DNA from: Nosema muscidifuracis | Lineage: Eukaryota > Microsporidia > Nosematidae | Reading direction: 5' to 3' | NCBI GenBank assembly: GCA_028335825.1 | Contig: JAIOKI010000026.1 | Location: 124,001-188,000 of the forward strand | DNA: 64,000 nt | Shown here: one piece after another, positions 9,162-18,050 of the stretch | Layout of the letters: each line of letters opens with the position of its first letter | Position numbering within the stretch: the first letter of the stretch is position 1 | Position numbers and translations under genes: made by a program | The notes under the pieces: generated by a model | What the model saw: the letters and a program-made list of their open reading frames with translations, nothing else | Told to the model about the DNA's origin: nothing | The model's database searches: none

Positions 9162-11246
9162 CTACTTTTCATAATTTTTTGTTTTTCTCTCATCAATAAT
9201 CTCACATATCTTTTGATAAGATTCATCATGTTTCCTTTCTTTTATAAGATCATTTCCAAATGTTTTAATCATCCATGCTACTGTTCCATTGGTCCAACCA
9301 AATCCTTCTTGTGGATTATATTCTCCCCCTTTTCCATTAACTCCTACTCTTACACAATCATATTTCTCATGGAACTGTTTATTACTACCCATTCCTTTAT
9401 ATACACTATCGAAGAAAGACCTTGCTACATGTAGTCCCATTTCTGGTTCTATATCGTAAATATACTCAATAAACATTTGAATAAGAGGAGCCCATACATT
9501 AGGAAAATCCCATTGTTGACCTCCATTATCAACCCCTGATACTGGAATACCACCAGGATATCCAAATAATTCTTCTTTATATTTATCTAATATATCGTAT
9601 ACATTAAGATTCCCTGGTATTTTTAAATTAAGAAATAAGGGAGTTATATTACTGAAATAAAAATGTTTATCTGTAAACATTTTAGTTTTAGTATTGTAAT
9701 CATTCCACATATTCTCATTTTTATTCCATAATACCTTATTAATATCTTCTTGTCTTTGTTTAATATATTCATCATATTCATTTATCTTATTTTGATATAT
9801 TATATTAGAATCTTTATTAATCTCCATATGTTTATTATCTGTAATTTTTTTATCTATATCAATTAAAGAAGATTTATTTACTTTATTATTATCATACTTT
9901 ACTTTATTATTATTATTATTGCTAATATTATTACTATACTTTCCTTTGATATATTCTTCATTATACTTTACTTTATTATTACTATTCTCTTTGATATATT
10001 CTTCATTATACTTCCCTTCATTATTCTTCCCTTCATTATCATCCTTCCCTTCATTATACTTCCCTTCATTATACTTTCCTTCATTATTCTTCCCCTCATT
10101 ATTCTTCCCTTTATAATCATTAATATCTTTTTTAAGATTATTTAATTTAATTTTATAAAACTTTTGAATAATCTTTTCCATCATTAATATATAAACGTTA
10201 AGATCTACTGGTATTATATCTCCAGTATTAATACCCCCAATAATATCTTTATCAAACCATCTTGTACTAAAATCCCATCCTGATTCAGCTCCACTCCATA
10301 TTTCAGAATATTTCCCTTTTAAAAAAAAATCTTCTTTAAAAGATTCTGGTCTAGGATAATTTACTGAATTAACTTTATATCTATTTAATCTTAATCCTTT
10401 ATCAAAAGATCTATTATTCATCCACCAAGTATATTCTTTTTCAAGTGTATCTAATCCCTTACTAAGTATCCATTCTCTTTGTATATTTTCCTTATATAAT
10501 CTAAATAACATTTGTCCATACATAGGTGGTTGACTTCTTCCTAAATAATACTTTCTACTTCCATTAGGTACATATCCATATTTATCTATTAAATATGTTA
10601 AACTAAGTACAAGATCATAAGATACATCATTCATATTAGAACTTAATAATCCTAATAATATCCAATTACAATCCCAATAATAAAGTTCTCTAAATCTACC
10701 ACCTGGTACAAAATATACATTAGGAAGATGAATCTTATTACTAATTAATGTATCATCATTATTATATCCAATTTTATCTACAACAGTATTTCCTGTTTTG
10801 GGATCTATAGTATAAAATCCATCATCATTATCAGCATCTTTTCTAGCATATTTATACCATAAATTATGAACATTTTCATAAACATCTTTTATTCTTTCAT
10901 CAAGATCTTTTACAAAATCTGGTATATTTACATGCTTAAGAAATGGAATATTTAAAAGTTCATCTTCATCTACAAAATTTTCATCAACAAATTTAACTAA
11001 TCTATTTTTTAAATAAGTATCATTAGATTTAATAACTTCACTAAGATCTTCACCATATTCATTTATAAGATCCATTAATTTAGAATGTATAACTTTAATA
11101 TCATATCTTAATTTCTTATCAGCAAAATGTTTAGAATCAACATCTTTATACACAATGAATTGAATAATGTAGCATACTTCTTGATATTCTTTCGTATCAA
11201 AATAGTTGGATAAGATAAATGACATAAATAATATAACGGGGAGCAT
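9162..11246 (-). CDS. Trehalase (glycoside hydrolase family 37), probably secreted
   Basis: Hydrolyses trehalose to two glucose molecules. The 694-aa protein carries both family signatures: PGGRFRELYYWDCN at residues 181-194 and QQWDFPNVWAPL at 577-588. The catalytic acid should be Asp325 in AESGWDFSTRW and the catalytic base Glu647 in GGEYNPQEGFGWTNG; PRPESFKED lies at 298-306. A hydrophobic start (VILFMSFIL) looks like a signal peptide, suggesting secretion or a spore/vacuolar location. Residues about 378-500 are an Asn/Lys/Glu/Gly-rich insert, including a 5-residue repeat of NEGK(N/Y) type, which makes the enzyme longer than typical. The insert separates the two catalytic residues but spares every motif. 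A CCC run lies just inside the frame (codons 2-4), so translation may really begin at Met8 (nt 11225). In microsporidia trehalose breakdown has been linked to spore germination. Confidence 0.93.
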   Translation of the reverse strand: MLPVILFMSFILSNYFDTKEYQEVCYIIQFIVYKDVDSKHFADKKLRYDIKVIHSKLMDLINEYGEDLSEVIKSNDTYLKNRLVKFVDENFVDEDELLNIPFLKHVNIPDFVKDLDERIKDVYENVHNLWYKYARKDADNDDGFYTIDPKTGNTVVDKIGYNNDDTLISNKIHLPNVYFVPGGRFRELYYWDCNWILLGLLSSNMNDVSYDLVLSLTYLIDKYGYVPNGSRKYYLGRSQPPMYGQMLFRLYKENIQREWILSKGLDTLEKEYTWWMNNRSFDKGLRLNRYKVNSVNYPRPESFKEDFFLKGKYSEIWSGAESGWDFSTRWFDKDIIGGINTGDIIPVDLNVYILMMEKIIQKFYKIKLNNLKKDINDYKGKNNEGKNNEGKYNEGKYNEGKDDNEGKNNEGKYNEEYIKENSNNKVKYNEEYIKGKYSNNISNNNNNKVKYDNNKVNKSSLIDIDKKITDNKHMEINKDSNIIYQNKINEYDEYIKQRQEDINKVLWNKNENMWNDYNTKTKMFTDKHFYFSNITPLFLNLKIPGNLNVYDILDKYKEELFGYPGGIPVSGVDNGGQQWDFPNVWAPLIQMFIEYIYDIEPEMGLHVARSFFDSVYKGMGSNKQFHEKYDCVRVGVNGKGGEYNPQEGFGWTNGTVAWMIKTFGNDLIKERKHDESYQKICEIIDERKTKNYEK

Positions 11247-12240
11247 TATTTTTATTTTTATTTAATTTTTAATTTTTCTGTTTATAAATTTTACTGTTTG
11301 ATATAATTGGTGTTTCAATGTATCATTTCAAAATATAATTTATGCATGATTATAAAAATTTATATTTTTTAACAAATAAATATTTACTAAAAATTTGTTT
11401 AATAATTAAGATATTTATTAAAATATTCATTTGTTAAAAATTTTAAAAAATAATTATGCATTAATTATGTTTCATGTAAATGATTAAATATGTTTGATTA
11501 TTTTTTAAATGACTAATTTACTTTAGTTATTATGAATAAATTTTTTTAAATAGCTAATTTACTTTAGTTATTATGAATAAATATGTCTGATTATTTTTTT
11601 AATAGCTAGTGTACTTTATTTTATTATTAAATTTTTTATATAGAAAGATGACTAATTATTTTTTTAAATAACTAATTTTATTTAGTTATTATGATTAATT
11701 TTTTATATAGAAAGATGACTAATTATTTTTTTAAATAACTAATTTGATTTAGTTATTATGATTAATTTTTTTAAAATAACTAATTTACTTTAGTTATTTG
11801 ATTAAATATATTTGATTATTTTTTTAATAGCTAGTGTACTTTATTTTATAATTAAATATGTTTGATTATTTTTTAAATAACTTATTTACTTTATTTTATA
11901 ATTAAATTTTTTATATAGAAAGATGACTAATTATTTTTTAAATAACTAATTTTATTTAGTTATTATGATTAATTTTTTATATAGAAAGATGACTAATTAT
12001 TTTTTTAAATAACTAATTTTATTTAGTTATTATGATTAATTTTTTTAAAATAACTAATCTACTTTAGTTATTATGATTAAATTTTTTTAAAATAATTTTT
12101 TATATATTAATTTACTTTAGTTACTAAAATGAATATTTTTAATAGCTAGTGTACTTTATTTTATAATTAAATTTTTTTAAAATAGCTAATTTACTTTAGT
12201 TACTAAATTCAAACTTTTTATTTATTAAATATCTATAATT
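11247..12240. repeat. Tandem repeats of about 60-70 bp between trehalase and the SRP RNA
   Basis: From about 11500 to 12200 the sequence is built from variants of a unit containing GACTAATTATTTTTTTAAAT, AACTAATTTTATTTAGTTAT and TTTTTTATATAGAAAGATGA. Around ten partial or complete units can be followed. No coding frame is present. Confidence 0.8.
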
Positions 12241-12261
12241 TTTTTATTTAATAAATTTTTA

Positions 12262-12414
12262 AAAAAAAACTAGCTTATCATGCTATAGCTCTCTAGTGAA
12301 AGTGGTACTCGCTGCTGAGTTTCCTCCCTGACGCATTACCCACTAATTTAATCCACCATTAGAACATTCTACAACATTCTAAGGATGACACACTAAGACC
12401 ATTACAGACAAGCT
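12262..12414 (-). ncRNA. Signal recognition particle RNA (7SL/scR1-like)
   Basis: Read on the minus strand, this GC-richer island carries the fungal Alu-domain signature CTGTAATGG (12399-12407). It also carries a helix 8 hairpin: CAGG, then GAG-GAAA-CUC, then AGCAG (about 12313-12333), matching the CAGG/AGCA internal loop and GNAR tetraloop of SRP RNAs. That hairpin is closed by GUGG and CCAC. A second hairpin is formed by UUAGAA and UUCUAA (12358-12382). UGUCAU near the 5' end can pair with AUGAUA near the 3' end. The RNA ends in a run of nine T at about 12261-12269, a standard Pol III terminator. The 5' end is placed by the conserved Alu motif and is uncertain. The RNA would scaffold the particle that targets nascent secretory proteins to the ER. 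At about 150 nt it is short, as expected for a reduced genome. Confidence 0.75.
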
Positions 12415-12500
12415 TACCGTTCAGTATGTCGAGTTCCCTCAGACAACCAATGGGGTTCCGAAAATATTTATACGATATTTTATATTTCATGGTTATAATT
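12415..12500 (-). promoter_or_regulatory. GC-richer leader or promoter region of the SRP RNA gene
   Basis: Immediately upstream of the SRP RNA on the minus strand, 12415-12461 is as GC-rich as the RNA itself. It can form two hairpins: AACC/GGUU with a short loop, and GUC-u-GAG/CUC-GAC closed by a GGAA tetraloop. Before it is AT-rich DNA with TATA-like elements (TATAAAATA and TATAAATA, roughly 12470-12490). Two readings are possible: the transcript starts near 12461 and this is its 5' part, or it is external Pol III promoter sequence. No match to a tRNA was found. Confidence 0.4.
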
Positions 12501-12692
12501 GTGGGATGTTTGTTAAATAAAAAATATAATATTTATTAATGTATCATAAATAAACATATATTGAGATATTATTCAGTAAATTAAACTAGATATAACTTAA
12601 TTTAGAAAGTTATATCTAATATAAAGATGTTAAATATTATTTTATTGAGATATTAATTTTTTTTTAAATTTTTTTATTTTTTCAAACCCCAA

Positions 12693-12875
12693 ATGGCCTC
12701 ACAAATCAATATTAAGAAAGCTGGTAAAGTAAAGAATCAGACACCTAAAGTAGCTAAACAAGAAAAACAGAGAGCTAAGACAGGTCGTGCAGCTAATAGA
12801 AGGAAATTTGAAGCAAGAACTGAGATGGGATACTTTGAAGTTAATGGAAAAATGAAATTAAATATGAAAGCATAA
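12693..12875 (+). CDS. RPS30: Small ribosomal subunit protein eS30
   Basis: A 60-aa basic protein of the 40S ribosomal subunit. It carries the family core [20 protein letters not shown] followed by TGRA and an Arg/Lys-rich tail, and aligns end to end with eukaryotic eS30. No ubiquitin-like (FUBI) domain is fused at the N-terminus, the simple fungal arrangement. A CCCC run (12687-12690) two bases before the ATG supports the start. It heads a series of four plus-strand genes (eS30, MND1, phosphocholine cytidylyltransferase, unknown 423-aa protein). The tail after the Arg-rich segment ([14 protein letters not shown]) is diverged from the usual ending. Confidence 0.93.
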   Translation: MASQINIKKAGKVKNQTPKVAKQEKQRAKTGRAANRRKFEARTEMGYFEVNGKMKLNMKA

Positions 12876-13200
12876 ATTAAAATGATTTTTTAATGATTGA
12901 TTATAAATGGTATTAAAATTTTACTAAAGATTAATTTAATGTTGAATACATAAACTTTTTATAAAATAATAAATGCATAAATGTTATATAAACAGTTTAT
13001 AAAATAACATCTTAATAATAAATACATAAATATTATATAAAATATATCTTAATATTAAATACATAAATATTATATAAAATATAATCTCAATAAATATCAT
13101 TAATAATGGTTTTTATAAAGATTATCTTAAATATTATATAAACATATCAAATTAAATATATTTTAATGTATTTTATAATTTTCTTTTTTTTCTTATCCTC
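12876..13200. other. AT-rich intergenic spacer
   Basis: About 325 bases with short repeats of the type AAATACATAAATATTATATA. No gene seen. It should hold the 3' end signal of eS30 and the promoter of MND1, but no specific site is recognisable. Confidence 0.5.
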
Positions 13201-13812
13201 ATGGCTAAGAAGATGATGCTTGAAGAAAAACGTACTAAAATGTTGGAAGTATTCGATAAATACAAGACATTCTTTAAGATACAAGAATTAGAAAAGATAG
13301 GGAGTAAAGAGAAAGGTATAGTAGAAAATACTGTTAAAGATGTTGTATTAGGTCTTTTCTATGATGATCTAATATGTAGTGAGAAGGTTGGTACTAGTGT
13401 ATATTACTGGAGTAATTTTAATAAGAAAATGTTTGAAGATATAAAAAATATAAAAAAATTTGAAGATGAGAATTCTGATTTACAGAATAAAATCAAGAAT
13501 GTATCTGATATATTGGAGATAGAGAAAGATTCAAAACAGGTTACAGATAATAGAACGAATAAGATTAAAGAGTTAAATGATTTAACTAAAATGTATGAAT
13601 GTATGAAGAATCAGCTTGAAGAGTACAGTGAAATGAGTAAGGAAGAATTCGATAAGATGAAGGAAGAAGAAACTTCTTTAATTGATTCTATCAATAAAAT
13701 GACAGATAATATTTTTATCATTCAAGATTATGTTAGTAATAAATTTAACATGGATAAAAAAGATATCAACAAAACATTCAACATTGATGATGAAATGGAT
13801 TATATAGCATAA
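13201..13812 (+). CDS. MND1: Meiotic nuclear division protein 1 (Mnd1)
   Basis: The partner of Hop2 in the complex that helps Dmc1/Rad51 carry out strand invasion during meiotic recombination in the nucleus. The 203-aa length is typical. The N-terminal winged-helix region reads LEEKRTKMLEVFDKYKTFFK, then LEKIGSKEKGI and VGTSVYYW (about residues 65-72), all hallmarks of the family. Residues about 80-165 form the expected coiled coil. The C-terminus ends with TDNIFIIQDYVSNKF and then KTFNIDDEMDYI, the conserved Mnd1 ending. There is no CCC run before the ATG (only CCTC). The gene implies that this lineage keeps meiotic recombination machinery. Confidence 0.93.
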   Translation: MAKKMMLEEKRTKMLEVFDKYKTFFKIQELEKIGSKEKGIVENTVKDVVLGLFYDDLICSEKVGTSVYYWSNFNKKMFEDIKNIKKFEDENSDLQNKIKNVSDILEIEKDSKQVTDNRTNKIKELNDLTKMYECMKNQLEEYSEMSKEEFDKMKEEETSLIDSINKMTDNIFIIQDYVSNKFNMDKKDINKTFNIDDEMDYIA

Positions 13813-14247
13813 ATTAATGTTTATGTAATTTAAATTTTATAATTTTATTTTTTAAGGAATTAAATTATTCTGTTATCTCTAAATTATTTTTATAAGCAAT
13901 TTATGATTAATTATTAATTTTCAAACTGTTATAAACTATAAGTTTTCAAAATATTATAATTTATTAATTTTCAAACTATTGTAAACTATTAATTTTCAAA
14001 ATATTATAAACTATTAATTTTCAAACTGTTATAAACTATAAGTTTTCAAACTGTTATAAACTATTAAGTTTCAAACTAATGATTTTTAAACCATTGTTTG
14101 CATACTAATGATTTTTAAGTTATTAATTTTCAAACTAATGATATTTAAATTATTGATATTTATACTTTGATATTCATATCATTGATCTTCCTTTTTTACC
14201 ATTGGTCTCTTTTTATGTTTATAAAATATATCATCCCTTATAAAAAT
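13813..14247. repeat. Short tandem repeats (TTAATTTTCAAACTATTGTA type)
   Basis: From about 13890 to 14130 a unit of about 25 bases around TTAATTTTCAAACTATTGTA is repeated eight to ten times with variation. The last part (14167-14247) is open in the frame of the following gene but is probably untranslated. Confidence 0.65.
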
Positions 14248-15021
14248 ATGAAGAAATTTAAATATTTGTATCCAACATATCCAGATAACTTGGATAAATA
14301 CGAAGGAATAATAAGTGAACATAAGAAGTATAAAGTACCTATAAATAGACCTGTAAGAATATATTGTGATGGTGTATTTGATGTATTTCATTATGGACAT
14401 GCAAGGAGTCTTAGACAAGCTAAATACTTATTTCCTAATGTACATTTGATAGCAGGAGTTACATCTGACAAATTAACTGAAGAACTTAAAGGGGCTACTG
14501 TATTTAATGAGAATGAAAGTCTGAGTCATTGTAAATATGTGGATGAAGTTATAGAAAATATCCCTTGGATTATAACTGATGAGTTCATTAAGAAACACAA
14601 GATTGATTTTATAGCTCATGATGATGCTCCATATCCTTATGGAGACTGTCCTGATATATATGAAAAGTTTAAGAAACGGGGTATTTTTATACCTATAATG
14701 AGAACTAAAGGAATTAGTACTAGCGGAATAATTACAAAAGTGGTTCGTGATTATGATAGGTATGTACTAAGAAATTTGGATAGGGGATGCACACCAAAAG
14801 AATTAAATATTAGCTTTTTACAGCTTAATAGATTAAAAATGGAGAAACATGTTGATAAAATACTTAGGGATGTTGATATAAGAATTAATAATATAAAGAT
14901 TGAACTTAGGATAGCTAATAGATATTGGGATAGAGTTATTAACAAATTCGTTGAGAAAATTAATAAAATTAGGGGGGATAACGGAAATCTATTGGAAAAA
15001 ATCAGAGAATTTATAAGATAA
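14248..15021 (+). CDS. PCT1: Choline-phosphate cytidylyltransferase
   Basis: Transfers CMP from CTP to phosphocholine, the usual rate-limiting step of the Kennedy pathway to phosphatidylcholine. The catalytic domain holds RIYCDGVFDVFHYGHARSL with the HxGH nucleotidyltransferase motif (HYGH, residues 48-51 from the start chosen here), CKYVDEVIENIPW, IDFIAHDDAPY (124-126 HDD), and the closing signature RTKGISTSGII (152-162). The C-terminus beyond 200 is a charged helix that may bind membranes. The frame is open from Met at 14167, but that would add 27 unusual hydrophobic residues. A CCC run at 14235-14237 lies 10 bases before the Met at 14248, so 14248 is preferred (257 aa; 284 aa with the longer start). 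An ethanolamine-phosphate specificity is less likely because the family match is to the choline enzyme. Confidence 0.88.
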   Translation: MKKFKYLYPTYPDNLDKYEGIISEHKKYKVPINRPVRIYCDGVFDVFHYGHARSLRQAKYLFPNVHLIAGVTSDKLTEELKGATVFNENESLSHCKYVDEVIENIPWIITDEFIKKHKIDFIAHDDAPYPYGDCPDIYEKFKKRGIFIPIMRTKGISTSGIITKVVRDYDRYVLRNLDRGCTPKELNISFLQLNRLKMEKHVDKILRDVDIRINNIKIELRIANRYWDRVINKFVEKINKIRGDNGNLLEKIREFIR

Positions 15022-15410
15022 ATAATTATTGTGTAATGTTTTAAGTTTTATTTTCTTATGAATTAAGTTAGTATGTAATTATATAAATTAACTTTAAGAT
15101 AGTATAATTTATTATATTTATATTTCTTTTATGTATAGATAATATAATATATTAGCAATATAAATATTAGATGAAATATATGGCATATATTCTTATATAT
15201 TTATTATTTAATTTATGCACTGATACATTTAATGTTAATTTGTCACTTCAAATTAAACTACTAAAAAAATCTTCTTTTAAATTCTCTTCAAGCATTAGTG
15301 AGGTGATGATAATAATCAGTTAAATAAACTCACTGAATTTATAATATTTGTTAATTTATTGATAAAATACCGTTAAATAATATTTTTTCTAACTGTAATT
15401 CTAACCCCAA
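15022..15410. other. AT-rich intergenic spacer
   Basis: About 390 bases, no gene seen. Around 15300 there is a weak box-C-like GTGATGA followed by CTGA, too close together for a C/D snoRNA. Confidence 0.5.
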
Positions 15411-16682
15411 ATGAAAAAAATCAAGAAAGATGGTAAAATTAAAAAAATATTAGAAATAACAAAGGAAAATCTTAACTCAATTCTTTTAGAACTAAAAAAT
15501 AATAAAGAATTACTAAAACTAAATATAAAAAATATAGTGATATTTTTATTTAAAAATTATCTAAATCCTGAAGAAATTTTGTGTAAATTAAGAATTTTAT
15601 ATCAAAGAGAGGAAGAAGAAGATATCATTGATAAAATAGCTGTTACAGTAATAAAATTGATAGATAATTCGAAAAATATTGATAATTTATTTATGCTGGA
15701 ATATATTGTTAGTTTAGATTATTTTAGTAGAATGTTCAGTTTGTGGTATTTTAATAACAAAGAGTTAAGCTATGAAGAAAATCGTGCATATAGTAAGAAG
15801 TTATTAAAGATAGTATATGATATATGTAAAATTAATATAAATGAATATATTCAAGATAGTACTGAATCTGATGAAGAAACTAGTGATGAGTCAGAAGTTA
15901 TTAAAGAGTCTGATGAAGAGACTAATGAGTCAGAAGTTATTAAAGAGACTAATAATTCAGAAGTTATTAAAAAATCTGATAAAGAAGCTAATGAGTCAGA
16001 AGTTATTAAAAAGACTAATAATTCAGAAGTTATTAAAGAGACTAATGAGTCGGAAGTTATTAAAGAAAGTAAATTTGAGTTAGTAGATCTGGATGATAGT
16101 GCAGAAATAGAAAGATTAGATAAACAATTAGGTAAAATATTCTATGATAAATTTAATCTATCAAAATCAGACAAACAAAAGGTAGCAAAGATTTGTGACG
16201 TAATTGATCAAATAATTATAAAAAATAACATGTTTAAAAAAGAATACTACTACTTGTTTATTAATTTGATAGATATTGACGATCTGTTATACAAGAAGAT
16301 ATTTAAAATACTTAAACATTCATCCGATATAGATCTATTTATTCAAACACTTGAAAACAATAAAAATATCTGGCGCAATATTAATTTTATTATTAAGCAT
16401 ATTGGAATGGTAGAAGTATTTAATTGTATAAATACCAACGAATTATCTACTTTAGAATATTTGGATAGGAGCTTAGTAGATCATAATGAATTTTACAATT
16501 ATATTTTAAATAACGAATTTGATTTAGAAAAGTTTGAGACGATGATACTTCACTTCTTGAAAAAAGAAAATGATATTAATTTATTAGATAAATTGTATGT
16601 TAAGTTACAAAGTTTGGATGAAAATAAGAATGTTCTTGAATTTATAGATCAAAAAAGAGGAGTTAATAAAAAAATAAATTAA
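15411..16682 (+). CDS. Unknown protein with SEVIK tandem repeats, 423 aa
   Basis: Function not recognised. Three parts are visible. Residues 1-148 are a Lys-rich helical region. Residues about 150-220 are an acidic tandem repeat with six copies of (E/N)SEVIK(E/K). Residues about 221-423 are a second helical domain of leucine/isoleucine-rich segments, which could be an alpha-solenoid (HEAT or MIF4G-like), but I cannot identify it. A CCCC run at 15405-15408 two bases before the ATG supports the start. It is the last host gene before the mobile-element region. The repeat has a DNA period of about 24-30 bases and probably grew by slippage. Confidence 0.8.
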   Translation: MKKIKKDGKIKKILEITKENLNSILLELKNNKELLKLNIKNIVIFLFKNYLNPEEILCKLRILYQREEEEDIIDKIAVTVIKLIDNSKNIDNLFMLEYIVSLDYFSRMFSLWYFNNKELSYEENRAYSKKLLKIVYDICKININEYIQDSTESDEETSDESEVIKESDEETNESEVIKETNNSEVIKKSDKEANESEVIKKTNNSEVIKETNESEVIKESKFELVDLDDSAEIERLDKQLGKIFYDKFNLSKSDKQKVAKICDVIDQIIIKNNMFKKEYYYLFINLIDIDDLLYKKIFKILKHSSDIDLFIQTLENNKNIWRNINFIIKHIGMVEVFNCINTNELSTLEYLDRSLVDHNEFYNYILNNEFDLEKFETMILHFLKKENDINLLDKLYVKLQSLDENKNVLEFIDQKRGVNKKIN

Positions 16683-17199
16683 TTTTTATAATGCATAAAA
16701 ATATTTGTTATCATCTGAGGTAAAAAAAAACTTTATAACTTAAATTCGTGTTACACACCGATATATTTAAAACCTTTGATTTTAGGATTACTGATGATCC
16801 CGTTTGTTTCAATTAAGAATATACGGAAATTAATACTTAGACATCTGTGGAACAATAGAATTTCGGTTGAGTATCAGACGCATTTCATTCCTTAATCTTT
16901 TTACTCAGATATATTTATTTAAAAATCATTTGGTTTACAATAATTGTACAACTAAAATTCTAATATAAGTCTTAAAAATGACACTTCAACGAAAAAAATA
17001 TTTATTCTAAATATTTTAGTCTTAACTAATTTAAAAATTAAACAACGGATATAATAAAAAGTGAATCAATTTTACAATTATAAGACAATATATTTTAGTA
17101 CTTTTTACACATTAACCTAATTTGTATTGCATTGGGACTGAATAATTTTTTTGAGTAAAATCACTTTTTATTTTTATTAAATCTAGAAATAAAAATAGA
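16683..17199. other. Spacer at the edge of the mobile-element region
   Basis: No gene seen. Base composition becomes more mixed from about 16740, and short frames full of stops appear, suggesting very old element debris that I cannot assign. Confidence 0.4.
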
Positions 17200-18050
17200 T
17201 GATATAATATTTGCCACTAATCATCTTCTTTTCATTGATTTTTTGAAACTGCTTGTAAATAACAAGAACGTTTTGGAAGAAATAATATTTAAAAAAGTGA
17301 GTTCTTTAAACAGTCGGTTTGGAACTTCATAAAGAGAAATCGTTTACAAACACAGAGATATACTCAGAAGACACCAAGATGTTTGAAAACCAGCAAAGTT
17401 ATAAGTGTCTAAAATTTATTTAAAGTGCAAAGGGAGACGTTCCAAGTGATAATGCAGAGATAATAGCAGAAGCAGTTCTAAGAAGGATAAAATCACTCTT
17501 CACCACACGACTTGATTGAAAGAATTTGATCATAGCTATTAATCAGCATGCACTATTGGTAATCAATTATTACAAGTTAACTTAGAACTTAATAATACAA
17601 AAAATTGATAAGAGTTAGGAATATTTTCATAGAACACCATATACACTACACTTATTATGCAAAGAAGAGAACTTGCAATATTGAATTTAAAATTAAAAAA
17701 TGCTCCTGCAACTGTTCAGCATAATCCATGCATCAAAAGAATCAAGCCAAAGAATAATAGCTATACTGCTCATAAAAAAGAAAAGTTTACTTATCTGTCT
17801 TGAGTCCCTTTCTTTCTTAAATCAAGTATATAACAGAAGGTACATCATCGATGTCCTAGTTGCAAGAATTTAAATTAAAACCCTATATAGTGACATTGTT
17901 AAAAAACAACGACGCTAAACTCTATAGAATTAACTCAAGCTCGAATGATTGCTTGAAGAATCATCTTAATGGCTAACGCATTGATACATATCGCCGAGAT
18001 AAGAAACAGCATTGTGTACCTTTCAGGATAGACCCTATTTTTTAAAAAAA
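17200..18050 (+). mobile_element. Decayed RLE-type LINE fragment (RT and downstream part)
   Basis: Broken plus-strand frames match the middle of the LINE at 27465-30985. NHLLFIDFLKLL corresponds to the RT catalytic segment NHLLFIDDLKLL of that element, followed by a region equivalent to the post-RT part. Many stops and frame changes are present, and neither end of the element is seen. It is 5'- and 3'-truncated or too diverged to follow, and among the oldest copies here. Confidence 0.55.

Noticed and set aside
9213-10116. Plus-strand frames at 9213-9434 and 9919-10116 opposite trehalase
   Set aside because: Antisense shadows of a well-supported enzyme gene; the second is the mirror of the NEGK repeat.
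14179-14945. Minus-strand frames opposite the cytidylyltransferase
   Set aside because: Antisense shadows with no start motif and no recognisable domain.
15300-15340. Possible C/D box snoRNA (GTGATGA and CTGA)
   Set aside because: The boxes are only about 25 bases apart and no C'/D' boxes or convincing terminal stem are present.
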